Source: Acidobacteriota bacterium (lineage in GTDB: Bacteria > Acidobacteriota > Terriglobia > Bryobacterales > Bryobacteraceae). Taken from it: a stretch of DNA of 64,000 nt. The position numbers and the translations under genes are program-made. Below are positions 34,159 through 43,552 of this stretch, in pieces; positions within the stretch are counted from its first letter, which is position 1; every line of letters starts with the position of its first letter. The notes under the pieces were generated by a model, which saw nothing but the letters and a program-made list of their open reading frames with translations, searched no databases and had not been told where the DNA came from. The DNA lies in assembly GCA_018268715.1 (NCBI GenBank), contig JAFDVZ010000007.1, forward strand, positions 124,001-188,000, in the 5' to 3' direction.

Positions 34159-35301
34159 GTGAATTTCGTAGCGTGGCAAATGCTCACCGGCGATCGCGCG
34201 AAGTACCTGGGACTCATCTTCGCCATCGCCTTCTCCACCTTTCTCATGTCGCACCAGACCTCGATCTTTTGCGGCCTGATGGATCGGACCCGCAGCCAGA
34301 TCAATGACGTCACCGACGCCACCATCTGGGTGATGGATCCCCAAACGCAGTATCTCGACGAGGTGAAGGCCCTGTCAGATCAGGACGTCTACCGCGTTCG
34401 CGGCGTCGACGGCGTGGATTGGGCCGTGCCGCTGTTCAAGGGCGCAAGCCGCGCCAAGGTGTACGGCGACGGCAAGTTTCGCGCGGTGATCGTGATGGGG
34501 CTGGACGACGCGACGCTGGTGGGCGCTCCGCGCAACATGGCGCTCGGCAGCTTCGACGCCCTGCGCGAGCCCGATTCGATCGTGCTCGACCAGGTCGGCT
34601 ACAAGTTCTTCTTCCCCGGCCAGCCGCTCCAACTGGGCCGCACCGTGGAGATGAACGACCACATGCTCCGCATCGTGGGCATCGCGAACTCCTCGGCCCC
34701 GTTCGTCAACCTGCCGGTGGCCTATGCGCGCTACTCCGTCGCTTTGACCCTGGTGGGTCCGGAGCGCAACCTGATGTCGTTCGTCGTGGCGAAACCGCGC
34801 CCCGGCGTCAGCGACAGTGAGGCTTCCCGGCGCATCGCGGCGGCTACGGGGCTCAAGGCGATGACCTCCCGCGAATTCGGCTGGGCCACCATCTGGTACT
34901 ACATTCGCAACACCGGCATTCCGATTAACTTCGGCATTACGGTGGCCATCGCGCTGGTGGTGGGCACGGTGGTGGCGGGCCAGACATTCTACCTGTTCGT
35001 GCTCGAGAACCTGCGCCAGTTCGGCGCGCTCAAGGCGATCGGCGTCACCAACTGGCGCATCACTTTCATGATCCTGATGCAAGCGGCCATCGTCGGCGTG
35101 GTCGGCTACTGCCTCGGCATCGCCATGACCGCGGGCTTCTTCGAACTCACCAAGGACAATCTCGACCTGCGCGGCTTCTACCTTCTGCCCGAGGTGATGG
35201 GCAGCGTCGCGGTGGCGGTGATGCTGATTGTCGCGCTCGCCAGCGTGATCAGCGTGCGGCGCGTCGCGGTGCTCGAACCGGCGGTGGTTTTTCGAGGCTA
35301 A
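34159..35301 (+). CDS. ABC exporter permease, DevC/FtsX-like
   Basis: A 380-residue integral membrane protein starting at GTG 34159, with GGGAGGGG upstream. The topology is one N-terminal span (residues ~15-35), a large periplasmic domain (~40-240) and three C-terminal spans (~255-280, 305-330, 345-370). This is the MacB/FtsX-type pattern. ENLRQFGALKAIGVTNWRI near the first loop after the second span is the usual coupling segment of DevC-like permeases. It works with the ATPase and fusion protein encoded directly after it to move a substrate across the envelope. Regulated by the adjacent TetR protein through the palindrome at 34104. Confidence 0.88.
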   Translation: MNFVAWQMLTGDRAKYLGLIFAIAFSTFLMSHQTSIFCGLMDRTRSQINDVTDATIWVMDPQTQYLDEVKALSDQDVYRVRGVDGVDWAVPLFKGASRAKVYGDGKFRAVIVMGLDDATLVGAPRNMALGSFDALREPDSIVLDQVGYKFFFPGQPLQLGRTVEMNDHMLRIVGIANSSAPFVNLPVAYARYSVALTLVGPERNLMSFVVAKPRPGVSDSEASRRIAAATGLKAMTSREFGWATIWYYIRNTGIPINFGITVAIALVVGTVVAGQTFYLFVLENLRQFGALKAIGVTNWRITFMILMQAAIVGVVGYCLGIAMTAGFFELTKDNLDLRGFYLLPEVMGSVAVAVMLIVALASVISVRRVAVLEPAVVFRG

Positions 35302-35304
35302 TTT

Positions 35305-36036
35305 ATGGCTGCCCTTCACAACGCATTACCCATGCCCGCGCTCGCCCTCGCCGTGGTCTGCCGGGGCATCACGAAGGAATTCGGCTCCGGCGACGCGAAG
35401 CTGCTCGCCCTGCGAGGCGTCGATTTCGAAGCGCCGTACGGGGAGATGACCATGCTCGTCGGCCCCAGCGGTTGCGGCAAAACGACGCTGCTCAGCGTAA
35501 TCGCGGGCCTGCTCAACAAGACGGGCGGTCGGCTCGACGTCCTCGGAACCGACGTCGATACCCTGAAGCCCGCCGACGCGGTGCGATTCCGCCGCCGCAA
35601 CCTCGGCTTCGTGTTTCAGCAGTACAACCTGCTGCCGTCGCTGACCGCCGCCGAGAACGCCGCCGTCCCCCTGCTCGCCGCCGGCGTCAAGCGCGGCCTC
35701 GCCGTGGAAAAGGCCGTCGCGCTGCTCGACACGTTGGGCCTCAAGTCGCGCGCCCACGCCCGTCCGAACCAGCTCTCCGGCGGGCAGCAGCAACGCGTCG
35801 CCATCGCCCGAGCCCTGATCCACGAGCCGAGCCTGCTCGTTTGCGACGAACCGACCGCCGCCCTCGACGCCGCCAGCGGTCACGCCGCCATGGAGCTGCT
35901 GCGCGACGCCGCCGTCCGACCCGACCGCGCCGTGATCGTGGTGACGCACGACTCGCGCATCTTCAACTTTGGCGACCGCATCGCCCACATGGACGACGGC
36001 CGCATCATCACCACCGACCTCCAGCCGAAGCTCTGA
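35305..36036 (+). CDS. ABC exporter ATP-binding protein, DevA/LolD-like
   Basis: A 243-residue ATPase, 3 bp after the permease stop. All motors are present: Walker [15 protein letters not shown]-loop in [13 protein letters not shown], signature [16 protein letters not shown], Walker [13 protein letters not shown] and switch His in VVTHDSRIF. The C-terminus reads [13 protein letters not shown], as in LolD/MacB-type ATPases. It powers the permease encoded upstream. Likely soluble and bound to the inner face of the membrane. Confidence 0.95.
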   Translation: MAALHNALPMPALALAVVCRGITKEFGSGDAKLLALRGVDFEAPYGEMTMLVGPSGCGKTTLLSVIAGLLNKTGGRLDVLGTDVDTLKPADAVRFRRRNLGFVFQQYNLLPSLTAAENAAVPLLAAGVKRGLAVEKAVALLDTLGLKSRAHARPNQLSGGQQQRVAIARALIHEPSLLVCDEPTAALDAASGHAAMELLRDAAVRPDRAVIVVTHDSRIFNFGDRIAHMDDGRIITTDLQPKL

Positions 36037-36049
36037 TCCAAAGGGGACC

Positions 36050-37090
36050 ATGCTCACTAAATACGCCATTCCTGTCGCCGCCGCCATCGCGCTCGTGTTC
36101 GCGGCCATCAGCGTCGCGCGGCTGAAGCCCGCCGACGTCAAGAACGACCCGTTCCGCCAACCGCCCACCGCCCCCTTCGAACACAAGGTCGGCGCGATTG
36201 GCCTGGTGGAAGCCTCCAGCGAGAACATCGCCATCAGCCTGCCCGTGCCCGGCCTGGTCACCAGCGTCCACGTGAAAGCGGCCGACCGCGTGAAGAAGGG
36301 CCAGCCGCTGTTCTCGCTCGACGACCGCGACCTCCGCGCCGAACTCGCCCTGCGCGAGTCGAACCTGGACCTGGCCCGGGCCCGCTTCGGGCGTCTCAAG
36401 GCCACGCCCCGCCCCGAAGAGATCCCACCCGCCGAAGCCCGCGTGAAGGAGGCTGAGGCCCAACTCTCCGACGCGAAGGTCCAACTCGATCTGATGGAAA
36501 GCGTCCGCGACCGCCGCGCCATCCGCGTCGAGGATCTGGAACGCCGCAAGCGCGCCGTCGACGCAGCCGCCGCCAAGGTGGACGAGGCTCGCGCCGCGCT
36601 CCGCCTGCTGCGCGCCGGCGCTTGGACCCAGGACCTGGAGGTGGCCGGCGCCGAAGTCGCCCAGGCTCAGAGTCAGGTGGACCGCGTCAACGCCGACCTG
36701 GCCCGCCTCACCGTCACCGCGCCCATCGACGGCGAGATCCTGCAATGCAAGGTCCGCGCCGGTGAATACGCCGCCGCCGGCCCCCTGGCCCAGCCCCTCA
36801 TCCTGATGGGCGCGGTGGACCAGTTGAACGTCCGCGCCGACGTCGACGAGCGCGACGCCCCGCGCGTGAAGCCGGAAGCCGCCGTGCTCGCATCCATCCG
36901 CGGCGACGCCTCCCGCCAGTACAAACTTCGCTTCGTACGTTTTGAGCCGTTCGTGGTCCCCAAGCGCAACCTGAACGGCGACGGCGGCGAACGCGTCGAC
37001 ACGCGCGTCCTCCAGGTGGTCTATTCGCTCGACCGCTCTGCCGTGGTCCGCCCCGGCCAGCAGATGGACATCCTCATCGAGGCCAGGTGA
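36050..37090 (+). CDS. Periplasmic membrane-fusion protein, HlyD/DevB-like
   Basis: A 346-residue adaptor. The ATG at 36050 follows AAGGGGACC and gives an N-terminal membrane anchor (residues ~5-23). A lipoyl half (LPVPGLVTSVHVKAADRVKK, GQPLFSLDDRDL) leads into a long alpha-helical coiled-coil hairpin (~residues 85-220, with regular Ala/Arg/Glu heptads). The second lipoyl half (LTVTAPIDGEILQCKVRAGE) and a beta-barrel domain follow, ending VVRPGQQMDILIEAR. It bridges the inner-membrane ABC unit and the outer-membrane channel whose gene starts 1 bp later. Confidence 0.9.
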   Translation: MLTKYAIPVAAAIALVFAAISVARLKPADVKNDPFRQPPTAPFEHKVGAIGLVEASSENIAISLPVPGLVTSVHVKAADRVKKGQPLFSLDDRDLRAELALRESNLDLARARFGRLKATPRPEEIPPAEARVKEAEAQLSDAKVQLDLMESVRDRRAIRVEDLERRKRAVDAAAAKVDEARAALRLLRAGAWTQDLEVAGAEVAQAQSQVDRVNADLARLTVTAPIDGEILQCKVRAGEYAAAGPLAQPLILMGAVDQLNVRADVDERDAPRVKPEAAVLASIRGDASRQYKLRFVRFEPFVVPKRNLNGDGGERVDTRVLQVVYSLDRSAVVRPGQQMDILIEAR

Positions 37091-37091
37091 C

Positions 37092-38477
37092 ATGAAAACG
37101 GCGACATTCCTCTTCATTGCGGCCATCGCGGCGGCGGGCAATCCGCCCTCTCCGAAGCCGAACGTCCCCATCCCCGACCGCTTTCGTCATCAGCCCGCGG
37201 CGGCGGAAAGCGTGGCCCGGACCGAATGGTGGAAAGCGTTCGGAGACCCTCTGCTCGACTCCCTGATGGATCGCGCATCCCACGCCAACCTGAGCGTTCG
37301 CGCCGCCGCCGCCCGTTTCGCCGAAGCCCAGGCCCTGCGCGGCCAGGCTCGCTCCGCACTGCTGCCCGACCTCAGTGGGACCACGTCCACCACCCGTGTG
37401 CGCGGCGGCTACAGCCAGGGCGTTGTGCGCGCCGGATCCGGCAGCCTGATCGCCCCGTTTGAGACCTCCGTGTTATCGGGCGGATTCAACATGCGCTGGG
37501 AACTCGACGTCTTCGGCGGCGCCCGCAAGGAGTCCCGAGCCGCCGCGTCCGATGCCGATGCGGCCAACGCCGCCATCGCCGACGCCCAGTCGATCGTGCG
37601 CTCCGAAGTCGCCCGCAACTACATCGAAATGCGCGGCGCCCAGGAGCAGTCCTCCATCGTCCGCGCCAATGTCGAAGCCGAGCGGCAGATGCTCGAACTG
37701 ATCCGCGTCCGCGCCGACGCCGGCCTCGCCAGCGACCTCGACGTGGAGCGCCAGGCGTCGCAACTCGCCTCCGTCCAGGCCCTGCTGCCCGATCTCGACA
37801 CGGAGCGCCTGCGCGCCGCCCATCGCATCGCCGTCCTGCTCGGCGAACAACCGGCGGCGCTGCTGGCCGACCTGGAAAAGGACGCCCAGCCGCTGGTCGA
37901 ACCGCCGATTCCCGCCGCGGCCCCGTCGGAACTTCTGAAGCGCCGTCCCGACGTCCGTCGCGCCGAGTTCGAAATCGCCGCCGCCTACGCCCGCGCCGGC
38001 GCGGCCCGCGCCGACCTGTACCCCAAGTTCGTCATCACGGGCCTGTCCGGCCGTCAGGGAACCGATCTGTCCGGCCTCACCCTCGGCGCAGGCAACTTCT
38101 TCTCCGTCGGACCCGGCGTGTCGCTACCCATCTTCAACGGCGGCCGCATCCGCTCGAACATCGCGGCCCGTGACGCGCGCCTTGAACAAGCCCTGCGCGC
38201 CTACGAATCCGACGTGCTCGCGGCCTTCGAAGAGACCGAAAACGCCTTCGTCGCCCGCGACCGCGCCGAGTTGAAGCGTAAGGACCTGTTAGCGGGCTTT
38301 CAGGCGGCGAGCCGCAGCGTCGAGTTAGCCCAGGAGTTATACCTGCGGGGTCTGGCCGACTTCCTGACCGTCCTCGACGCCCAACGCCAGCGCTTCCAGA
38401 CGGAGCGCGAGTTAGCCGCCAGCCGCACCGCGGTCCTCAGCAGCGGCGTGGCTCTCTGCAAGGCGCTGGGGGAGTGA
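37092..38477 (+). CDS. TolC/NodT-family outer-membrane efflux channel
   Basis: A 461-residue outer-membrane protein with signal peptide. Two internally repeated halves are visible, each with the long helices of the TolC fold: WWKAFGDPLLDSLMDRA, LSVRAAAARFAEAQA, then LLKRRPDVRRAEFEIAAA and FEETENAFVARDRAELKR. The FNGGRIRSNIAARDA and YLRGLADFLTVLDAQR motifs are typical of NodT-type RND/ABC channels. No lipobox cysteine is present after the leader, unlike many NodT members. It is the last gene of the exporter operon, 1 bp after the adaptor, and ends at a bidirectional hairpin. Confidence 0.92.
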   Translation: MKTATFLFIAAIAAAGNPPSPKPNVPIPDRFRHQPAAAESVARTEWWKAFGDPLLDSLMDRASHANLSVRAAAARFAEAQALRGQARSALLPDLSGTTSTTRVRGGYSQGVVRAGSGSLIAPFETSVLSGGFNMRWELDVFGGARKESRAAASDADAANAAIADAQSIVRSEVARNYIEMRGAQEQSSIVRANVEAERQMLELIRVRADAGLASDLDVERQASQLASVQALLPDLDTERLRAAHRIAVLLGEQPAALLADLEKDAQPLVEPPIPAAAPSELLKRRPDVRRAEFEIAAAYARAGAARADLYPKFVITGLSGRQGTDLSGLTLGAGNFFSVGPGVSLPIFNGGRIRSNIAARDARLEQALRAYESDVLAAFEETENAFVARDRAELKRKDLLAGFQAASRSVELAQELYLRGLADFLTVLDAQRQRFQTERELAASRTAVLSSGVALCKALGE

Positions 38478-38488
38478 CATACAACGGA

Positions 38489-38516
38489 AAAAGGGGCAGC
38501 CGAAGCCGCCCCTTTT
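38489..38516. terminator. Bidirectional terminator between tolC-like gene and receptor 3
   Basis: The stem AAAAGGGGC (38489-38497) pairs with GCCCCTTTT (38508-38516) around a 10-nt loop and is followed by CTTTG on the plus strand and by TTCC on the minus strand. It lies 11 bp after the channel gene and 24 bp from the convergent receptor gene, so it can end both transcripts. Confidence 0.8.
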
Positions 38517-38540
38517 CTTTGAAGAACAACCGCCTTCCAG

Positions 38541-41500
38541 TTAGAAGATGAACTTCACAGCCAGCTGGATCGTCCGGCGGCCCTGCTTTTGCGTGGCGTA
38601 GCCGAACAGCGGATTGTTGAGTAGGCCGGTTGAGCCGCTATAGCCGAGCGTCAGGTTGGTGGCGCTCGAGAAGGACCACAGCGGGTGGTTGAGGAAGTTA
38701 TACCCCGTCGCGCGGAACTGCAGTTTCATCTTCTCCTTGATGGGGAAGTTCTTGAACAGTCCGAGATCGGAGTTGAAGAACGCGGGTCCATAGACCACCG
38801 GCAACGTCGTCGGCCCGTTCTGCCCGATCTGCGTGGGCAGCGCGAAGCAGGCGCCGTTGACATACTGGTGTTCCGCCAGGCCCTTGCTCGGATCGCACGT
38901 CACGATCGGCCGCAGCGCGATGTCCGGAGTGCCCAGCAACGAGGTGTTGCTGACGTTGAAGGTGGTTCCCGGAATCTTGTAGCTGTTCGTGTTCAGGCCG
39001 AAGTTATTGCCGCGGTTTCCGGTCAGGTTGGCGCCGCTCTGCAGTTGCACCATACCCGAAACCTGCCAGCCGTTCAGCGCTCCGCCGGCGATCTTGTTCC
39101 GCACCGGGTTGCCCAACTCCACCGAGTAGGCGAGGTTGAACAGATGGGTGCGGTTGCTGGGCATCACGCCGTAGTTATTCGACATGTTGAAAGGATCGAA
39201 GTTGGACGCGATGATCCCCAGCGCCTTGGCGAAGGTGTAGTTGAAGTTGACGGTGTAACGGCCCTTCGTGCGGCCCCAGGTAGCCTGCAGCGAATTGTAA
39301 TTCGCGTACATGTTATGGGTGGCCAGAAGGAAGTTTCCGTAGATCCTGATCGGCCGGTAGTTATTCGCCACCAGCGAGTTCGGATCCACGCCGTTGTTGG
39401 CCGACGATAGCATCGCTCCCACCGGCACCAGGTTGCCGGAACTGCCGGCGCCGCCCGAGGTGTTATTCAGCAGGTCGGTGCTCTGGTTGCCGACATAGGC
39501 CAGTTCGAGCAGGCTCGACCAGGGCAGGCGCTGAGCGATGGTGAAGCTGTAGCTTTGCGTCTTGGGCTGCCGGTCGTCCGCCTTGTCGACGCCGCCCGGA
39601 GTCAGCGCCGCGCTCGAGAAGTTGAGGTTCTCGAGATCGCGAACCATCAGCGGAGCCGCGTTGGACGATCCGCCCACGACATACGGCGACGAGCCGATGC
39701 CCTGGTTGTTGCTCAGGTTGATGACTCCGACGCCGGCCGACACGTCCAGTCCGGTGGCGAATTGGCCGGAATGGAAGTAATACAATCCCCATCCGCCGCG
39801 GATCACCGTCCTGCCGTTGCCGAACACGTCGTAGGCCATGCCGAAGCGCGGCTGCCAGTAAGCCGACTTGGTCGGGAATCCGCCCATCGGCACGCTGTTG
39901 TCGCGCTTGTTCCAGACAAAGCCGCAATATTGAGCCGTCGTGCAGCTCGAGTTGTACTTGCTCGGATCCCAGATCGAGAACCCATAGCCCAGCCGGTCGA
40001 TCCACGGCGTGAAGCGCGAAATGCGCACGCCGAGTTCGAGAGTCAGCCGCTTGGTCACCTTCCAGGAATCCTGCACGAATCCTTCATAGGTCCGATAGGA
40101 AATATCGTTAATCCGGTTAAACGAATATTGCTGGAACGTATTCAGGTTGCCGATCAGCATATCGGCATAGTCGTTGCCGAGGCTGTTGGAGTTGCTGTTG
40201 GAGAATCGCAGCGCGCCCATGGAGGCGTTGCTCGCCGGCTGGGCGTTGCGGATCCACTCCCAGAAGAAGCCGCCCTTCACGGTGTGCCGGCCCCAAACCT
40301 TCGTCACGGTGTCGCTGAAGCTGGGCAGCCACTTGTTGGCGTACAGCCCCTGCTCGGCGCCGCCGGCCTCGAATCCGCCGTAGTTGCTGATCAGGGCCGC
40401 CTCGGATCCGCCGCCGATGGTGGGGATCTGCGCCACTCCGTTCTTGTACAGGAGCTTGTTGTTGAAGCCGACCTTGGTGGGGTCCACCTTGGACGGATCC
40501 TCGAATACGTTCGGGAATCCGATGAAGGTGTAGCCGAACACCGTCTCATTGGTCATGGTCGGGCTGAACACGTGAGTCAGCGAAGCAGTCACTGAGTCGG
40601 ACTTATTCTTGCCCAGGATCGTCGTCGGATAGGGCAGTTGCTGGGTGGTCGCCGAGGACCACAGCTGCACCGGGAACCGCTGCAACTCGCGCTGCAGGTT
40701 ATAGCGGACGAACAACTTGGTGCTGTCGCTGATGTTATAATCGACGCGCGTCATCCACTGGTGGTTGTTCTGGTTGAACAACAGGTCGTTGGTCCAGTTA
40801 TAGCCGCCTGTCTGGTTCGGATCCGAGTTAGGAGCCGGATACAGCTTCATCAGGGCCAGCATGTTCTGGTCGATCGCCGTCTTCGGGATGATCCCGCCGG
40901 GATAGAGTTGCGCGTTCCGGGCGTTGATCTGTCCGGGAGGCGAACCGGAGGCCGACAGCGTCCCGAGCTTCGCCAGTTCGGTCGGAGAGAAGTCGCCGCC
41001 CAGCATGCCGGAGGTCGGCACTTCCGCGCGGATCAGGCCCGTGTCCAACACCTGGTAGAAGAACTCATAACCGGTGAAGAAGAACAGCTTGTTGCTCGCG
41101 CGGGTGAGCGGTGTTTTCGGGATCACCACCGGGCCGCCAAGGGTGAAGCCCGGATAGTAGTATTTGTTCTCGGGCCGCCCCACGCGGCTCGCGTTGTTCA
41201 GCCAGTCGTTGGCGTTGAACCGGTAATCGCGCGCATACAGGAACCCCGACCCATGAAAGTCGGTTCCGCCCGACTTCGCCACCGAACTCATGATGGCCGG
41301 GCCCTTCTGGTTCTCGGCGCTGAAATTCGACATCGTGATCTTGAACTCGGCGATCATGTCCGCGTTGGGATTCACCGGCGTGTCGCAGTTGCAGCCGGGA
41401 TCGGACACGTGCGCTCCGTCCGCCGTGATGTCCAGGGTGTTGGCGGGAAGGCCGTTGTAGGCGTAGGCGTTGTTCAGCGGACTCTGGCTTCCGGCGTTTC

Positions 41501-42059
41501 CGTTGGCGTTGATGCCGATGGTCTGGCCGTTGTAGTTGGCCGCGTTCGCCGTGCCGTTCTGGATGCCGAAGCCCGGCATGATCTTGATGAACTCCGCGGC
41601 GTTGCTGCCCACCTGCACGAAGTTCTCCAGTTGCTTCACGGTCAACGTCGTCGACTTCTCGCCCGAGTCGACCGGAACCAACTGGTCCGCCACGCCGGTG
41701 ATGACGACGCTCTCGGCCGTGCTGCCGACCTTCAGCGTTACGTTGATGTTGCGACGCTCGCCGCCGCCGAGCGCGACTTCCGTTTCACGGTAGGCCGTGA
41801 ATCCGGGCGCTTCGACGGACAATTCGTACTTCCCCACCGGAACCGAAGCGAACGTGTAGTATCCTTGCGAATTCGTGATGGTCTCGCGCATGGATCCCGA
41901 CTGCTGATCCTTGAGCCTGACCGTTGCCTGTACGACGACGCCTTCCGATGGGTCCGTTACCACCCCCGTCAACGTCGCGTAGATGGACTGTGCTGGGAGG
42001 TTTGCGGCGGCGAAGCAAAGACAGGCGAACGCCGCGTAGACCTTCGAGGCACGAATCAT
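38541..42059 (-). CDS. TonB-dependent receptor, Oar-like (receptor 3)
   Basis: A 1172-residue outer-membrane transporter with GAAGGAG upstream of the ATG. The signal peptide covers residues 1-24. The carboxypeptidase-regulatory-like domain reads TLTGVVTDPSEGVVVQATVR and GYYTFASVPVGKYELSVEA. The plug contains an extra Asn/Gly-rich insertion (GQTIGINANGNAGS) and a CNCDTPVNPNADMIAEF segment with two cysteines, which is different from receptors 1 and 2. The barrel ends QLAVKFIF. The ligand is unknown. The convergent exporter operon shares its terminator, and no obvious partner enzyme lies next to it. Confidence 0.93.
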   Translation of the reverse strand: MIRASKVYAAFACLCFAAANLPAQSIYATLTGVVTDPSEGVVVQATVRLKDQQSGSMRETITNSQGYYTFASVPVGKYELSVEAPGFTAYRETEVALGGGERRNINVTLKVGSTAESVVITGVADQLVPVDSGEKSTTLTVKQLENFVQVGSNAAEFIKIMPGFGIQNGTANAANYNGQTIGINANGNAGSQSPLNNAYAYNGLPANTLDITADGAHVSDPGCNCDTPVNPNADMIAEFKITMSNFSAENQKGPAIMSSVAKSGGTDFHGSGFLYARDYRFNANDWLNNASRVGRPENKYYYPGFTLGGPVVIPKTPLTRASNKLFFFTGYEFFYQVLDTGLIRAEVPTSGMLGGDFSPTELAKLGTLSASGSPPGQINARNAQLYPGGIIPKTAIDQNMLALMKLYPAPNSDPNQTGGYNWTNDLLFNQNNHQWMTRVDYNISDSTKLFVRYNLQRELQRFPVQLWSSATTQQLPYPTTILGKNKSDSVTASLTHVFSPTMTNETVFGYTFIGFPNVFEDPSKVDPTKVGFNNKLLYKNGVAQIPTIGGGSEAALISNYGGFEAGGAEQGLYANKWLPSFSDTVTKVWGRHTVKGGFFWEWIRNAQPASNASMGALRFSNSNSNSLGNDYADMLIGNLNTFQQYSFNRINDISYRTYEGFVQDSWKVTKRLTLELGVRISRFTPWIDRLGYGFSIWDPSKYNSSCTTAQYCGFVWNKRDNSVPMGGFPTKSAYWQPRFGMAYDVFGNGRTVIRGGWGLYYFHSGQFATGLDVSAGVGVINLSNNQGIGSSPYVVGGSSNAAPLMVRDLENLNFSSAALTPGGVDKADDRQPKTQSYSFTIAQRLPWSSLLELAYVGNQSTDLLNNTSGGAGSSGNLVPVGAMLSSANNGVDPNSLVANNYRPIRIYGNFLLATHNMYANYNSLQATWGRTKGRYTVNFNYTFAKALGIIASNFDPFNMSNNYGVMPSNRTHLFNLAYSVELGNPVRNKIAGGALNGWQVSGMVQLQSGANLTGNRGNNFGLNTNSYKIPGTTFNVSNTSLLGTPDIALRPIVTCDPSKGLAEHQYVNGACFALPTQIGQNGPTTLPVVYGPAFFNSDLGLFKNFPIKEKMKLQFRATGYNFLNHPLWSFSSATNLTLGYSGSTGLLNNPLFGYATQKQGRRTIQLAVKFIF

Positions 42060-42111
42060 GGTGCGCTCCTTCTCGATCTAAAGACCGCGTCAGATGATGC
42101 TGACGAGCTTT

Positions 42112-42140
42112 ACTGTATAACCATTGAACGCCGGATTCAA
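42112..42140 (-). promoter_or_regulatory. Possible sigma-70-type promoter for receptor 3
   Basis: On the minus strand TTGAAT (42140-42135) and TACAGT (42117-42112) are spaced by 17 bp, about 50 bp before the ATG at 42059. Each hexamer matches consensus at four positions, so this is only a candidate. Confidence 0.35.
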
Positions 42141-42239
42141 GCGGATCTTGCAAACGATTGCGTCAAGTCTTTCCACGCCATTGGACAACCCTCGCCGAAG
42201 CGGACCGACCGCGTGCGCTCCCGCTTCCGGCCGCCCCGT

Positions 42240-43445
42240 TTACACTCGCTTTCGCGCCGGCTCCAGGTTCGGCAGGAACGCGGTCAGCAGGCCGATCAGC
42301 GGCAGGTAGGAGCACAATTGATAGACAAAATCGATCCCGGCCCGATCGGCCAGTTTCCCTAGCAGGGCCGCTCCCACCCCGCCCATGCCGAAGGCCAGGC
42401 CAAAGAACAGGCCGGAAATCGTGCCGACCTTCCCGGGCACGAGTTCCTGTGCGTACACCAGAATCGCCGAGAACGCCGAGGCCAGGATCAGCCCGATGAT
42501 CACCGTCAGCACGCCCGTCCAGAACAGATTGGCGTACGGCAGCATCAGCGTGAAAGGAAACACGCCGAGGATCGACGCCCAGATCACGTACTTGCGGCCG
42601 ATGCGGTCGCCCACCGGCCCGCCCACGATGGTGCCCACCGCCACCGCCCCCAGAAAAATGAACAACTGCAACTGCGCGCTCCGCACCGGCACGTGAAACT
42701 TGTGGATCACGTAGAAGGTGTAATAGCTGCTCAAACTGGCCAGGTAGAAGTACTTCGAGAAGATCAACGCGATCAGCACGGAGATCGCCAGGGCGACCCG
42801 GCCTCGCGACAGCGTCACAACGCCCGCCGCATCCGTCCGCGCCTTCGCCTTCACCGTTCGATGAGCCTTATACCAGTGTCCGACGCGCGTCAGCAGCAGT
42901 ATCGCCGCCAGCGCCGCCACGGAAAACCAGGCGATGCTGCGCTGTCCCGCCGGAAGCACGACGAAGGCGGCCAGCAGCGGCCCCATCGCGGACCCCACGT
43001 TGCCGCCCACCTGAAATAGCGACTGCGCCAGGCCATGTTGCCCCCCGGAGGCCATCCGCGCCACCCGCGACGACTCCGGATGAAACACCGACGACCCCAC
43101 TCCCACCATCGCCACCGCCGCCAGAATCACCGGAAAGTTCGGCGAAAAGGCAAGCAGCACCAGGCCGGCCAGCGTGAAGCTCATCCCGATGGGCAGCGAG
43201 TACGGCGTGGGCTTGCGGTCCGTGTACATGCCCACCAACGGCTGCAGCAGCGACGCGGTCATCTGGGACGTCAGCGTAATCAGGCCGATCTGCGTGAAAT
43301 CGAGAGCGAAGGCGGTCTTCAGGATCGGGTAGATGGCCGGAATCACCGACTGCATCATGTCGTTCAACAGATGACAGAAGCTGATCGCCCCCAGGATCCG
43401 GAACGCGGTCTTGGTCTCATGCTGGTCGCGGCGCGCGGCGGCCAT
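42240..43445 (-). CDS. MFS transporter, fosmidomycin-resistance (Fsr) type
   Basis: A ~401-residue twelve-span major-facilitator protein. ATG 43445 is chosen because the family starts shortly before the first span; longer in-frame starts up to 43550 would add an Arg-rich extension. Fsr-type features are ISFCHLLNDMMQSVIPAIYP, QPLVGMYTDRKPTPYSLPIG and a VGSSVFHPESSRVAR segment. The second half contains the repeat GGPVGDRIGRKYVIW. Such pumps export fosmidomycin and related compounds by proton antiport; the natural substrate is unknown. It is head-to-head with the RNA methylase gene. Confidence 0.88.
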   Translation of the reverse strand: MAAARRDQHETKTAFRILGAISFCHLLNDMMQSVIPAIYPILKTAFALDFTQIGLITLTSQMTASLLQPLVGMYTDRKPTPYSLPIGMSFTLAGLVLLAFSPNFPVILAAVAMVGVGSSVFHPESSRVARMASGGQHGLAQSLFQVGGNVGSAMGPLLAAFVVLPAGQRSIAWFSVAALAAILLLTRVGHWYKAHRTVKAKARTDAAGVVTLSRGRVALAISVLIALIFSKYFYLASLSSYYTFYVIHKFHVPVRSAQLQLFIFLGAVAVGTIVGGPVGDRIGRKYVIWASILGVFPFTLMLPYANLFWTGVLTVIIGLILASAFSAILVYAQELVPGKVGTISGLFFGLAFGMGGVGAALLGKLADRAGIDFVYQLCSYLPLIGLLTAFLPNLEPARKRV

Positions 43446-43552
43446 CACGAGCGGGTTCTCCGGGCGGGCGTCTCCATCCGTGCATTTTCGCAAAATCGCC
43501 GCCTGTCTTGGAACCCTCCGGCGCCGCCGCGAATGCGACACTGGACTCACCG

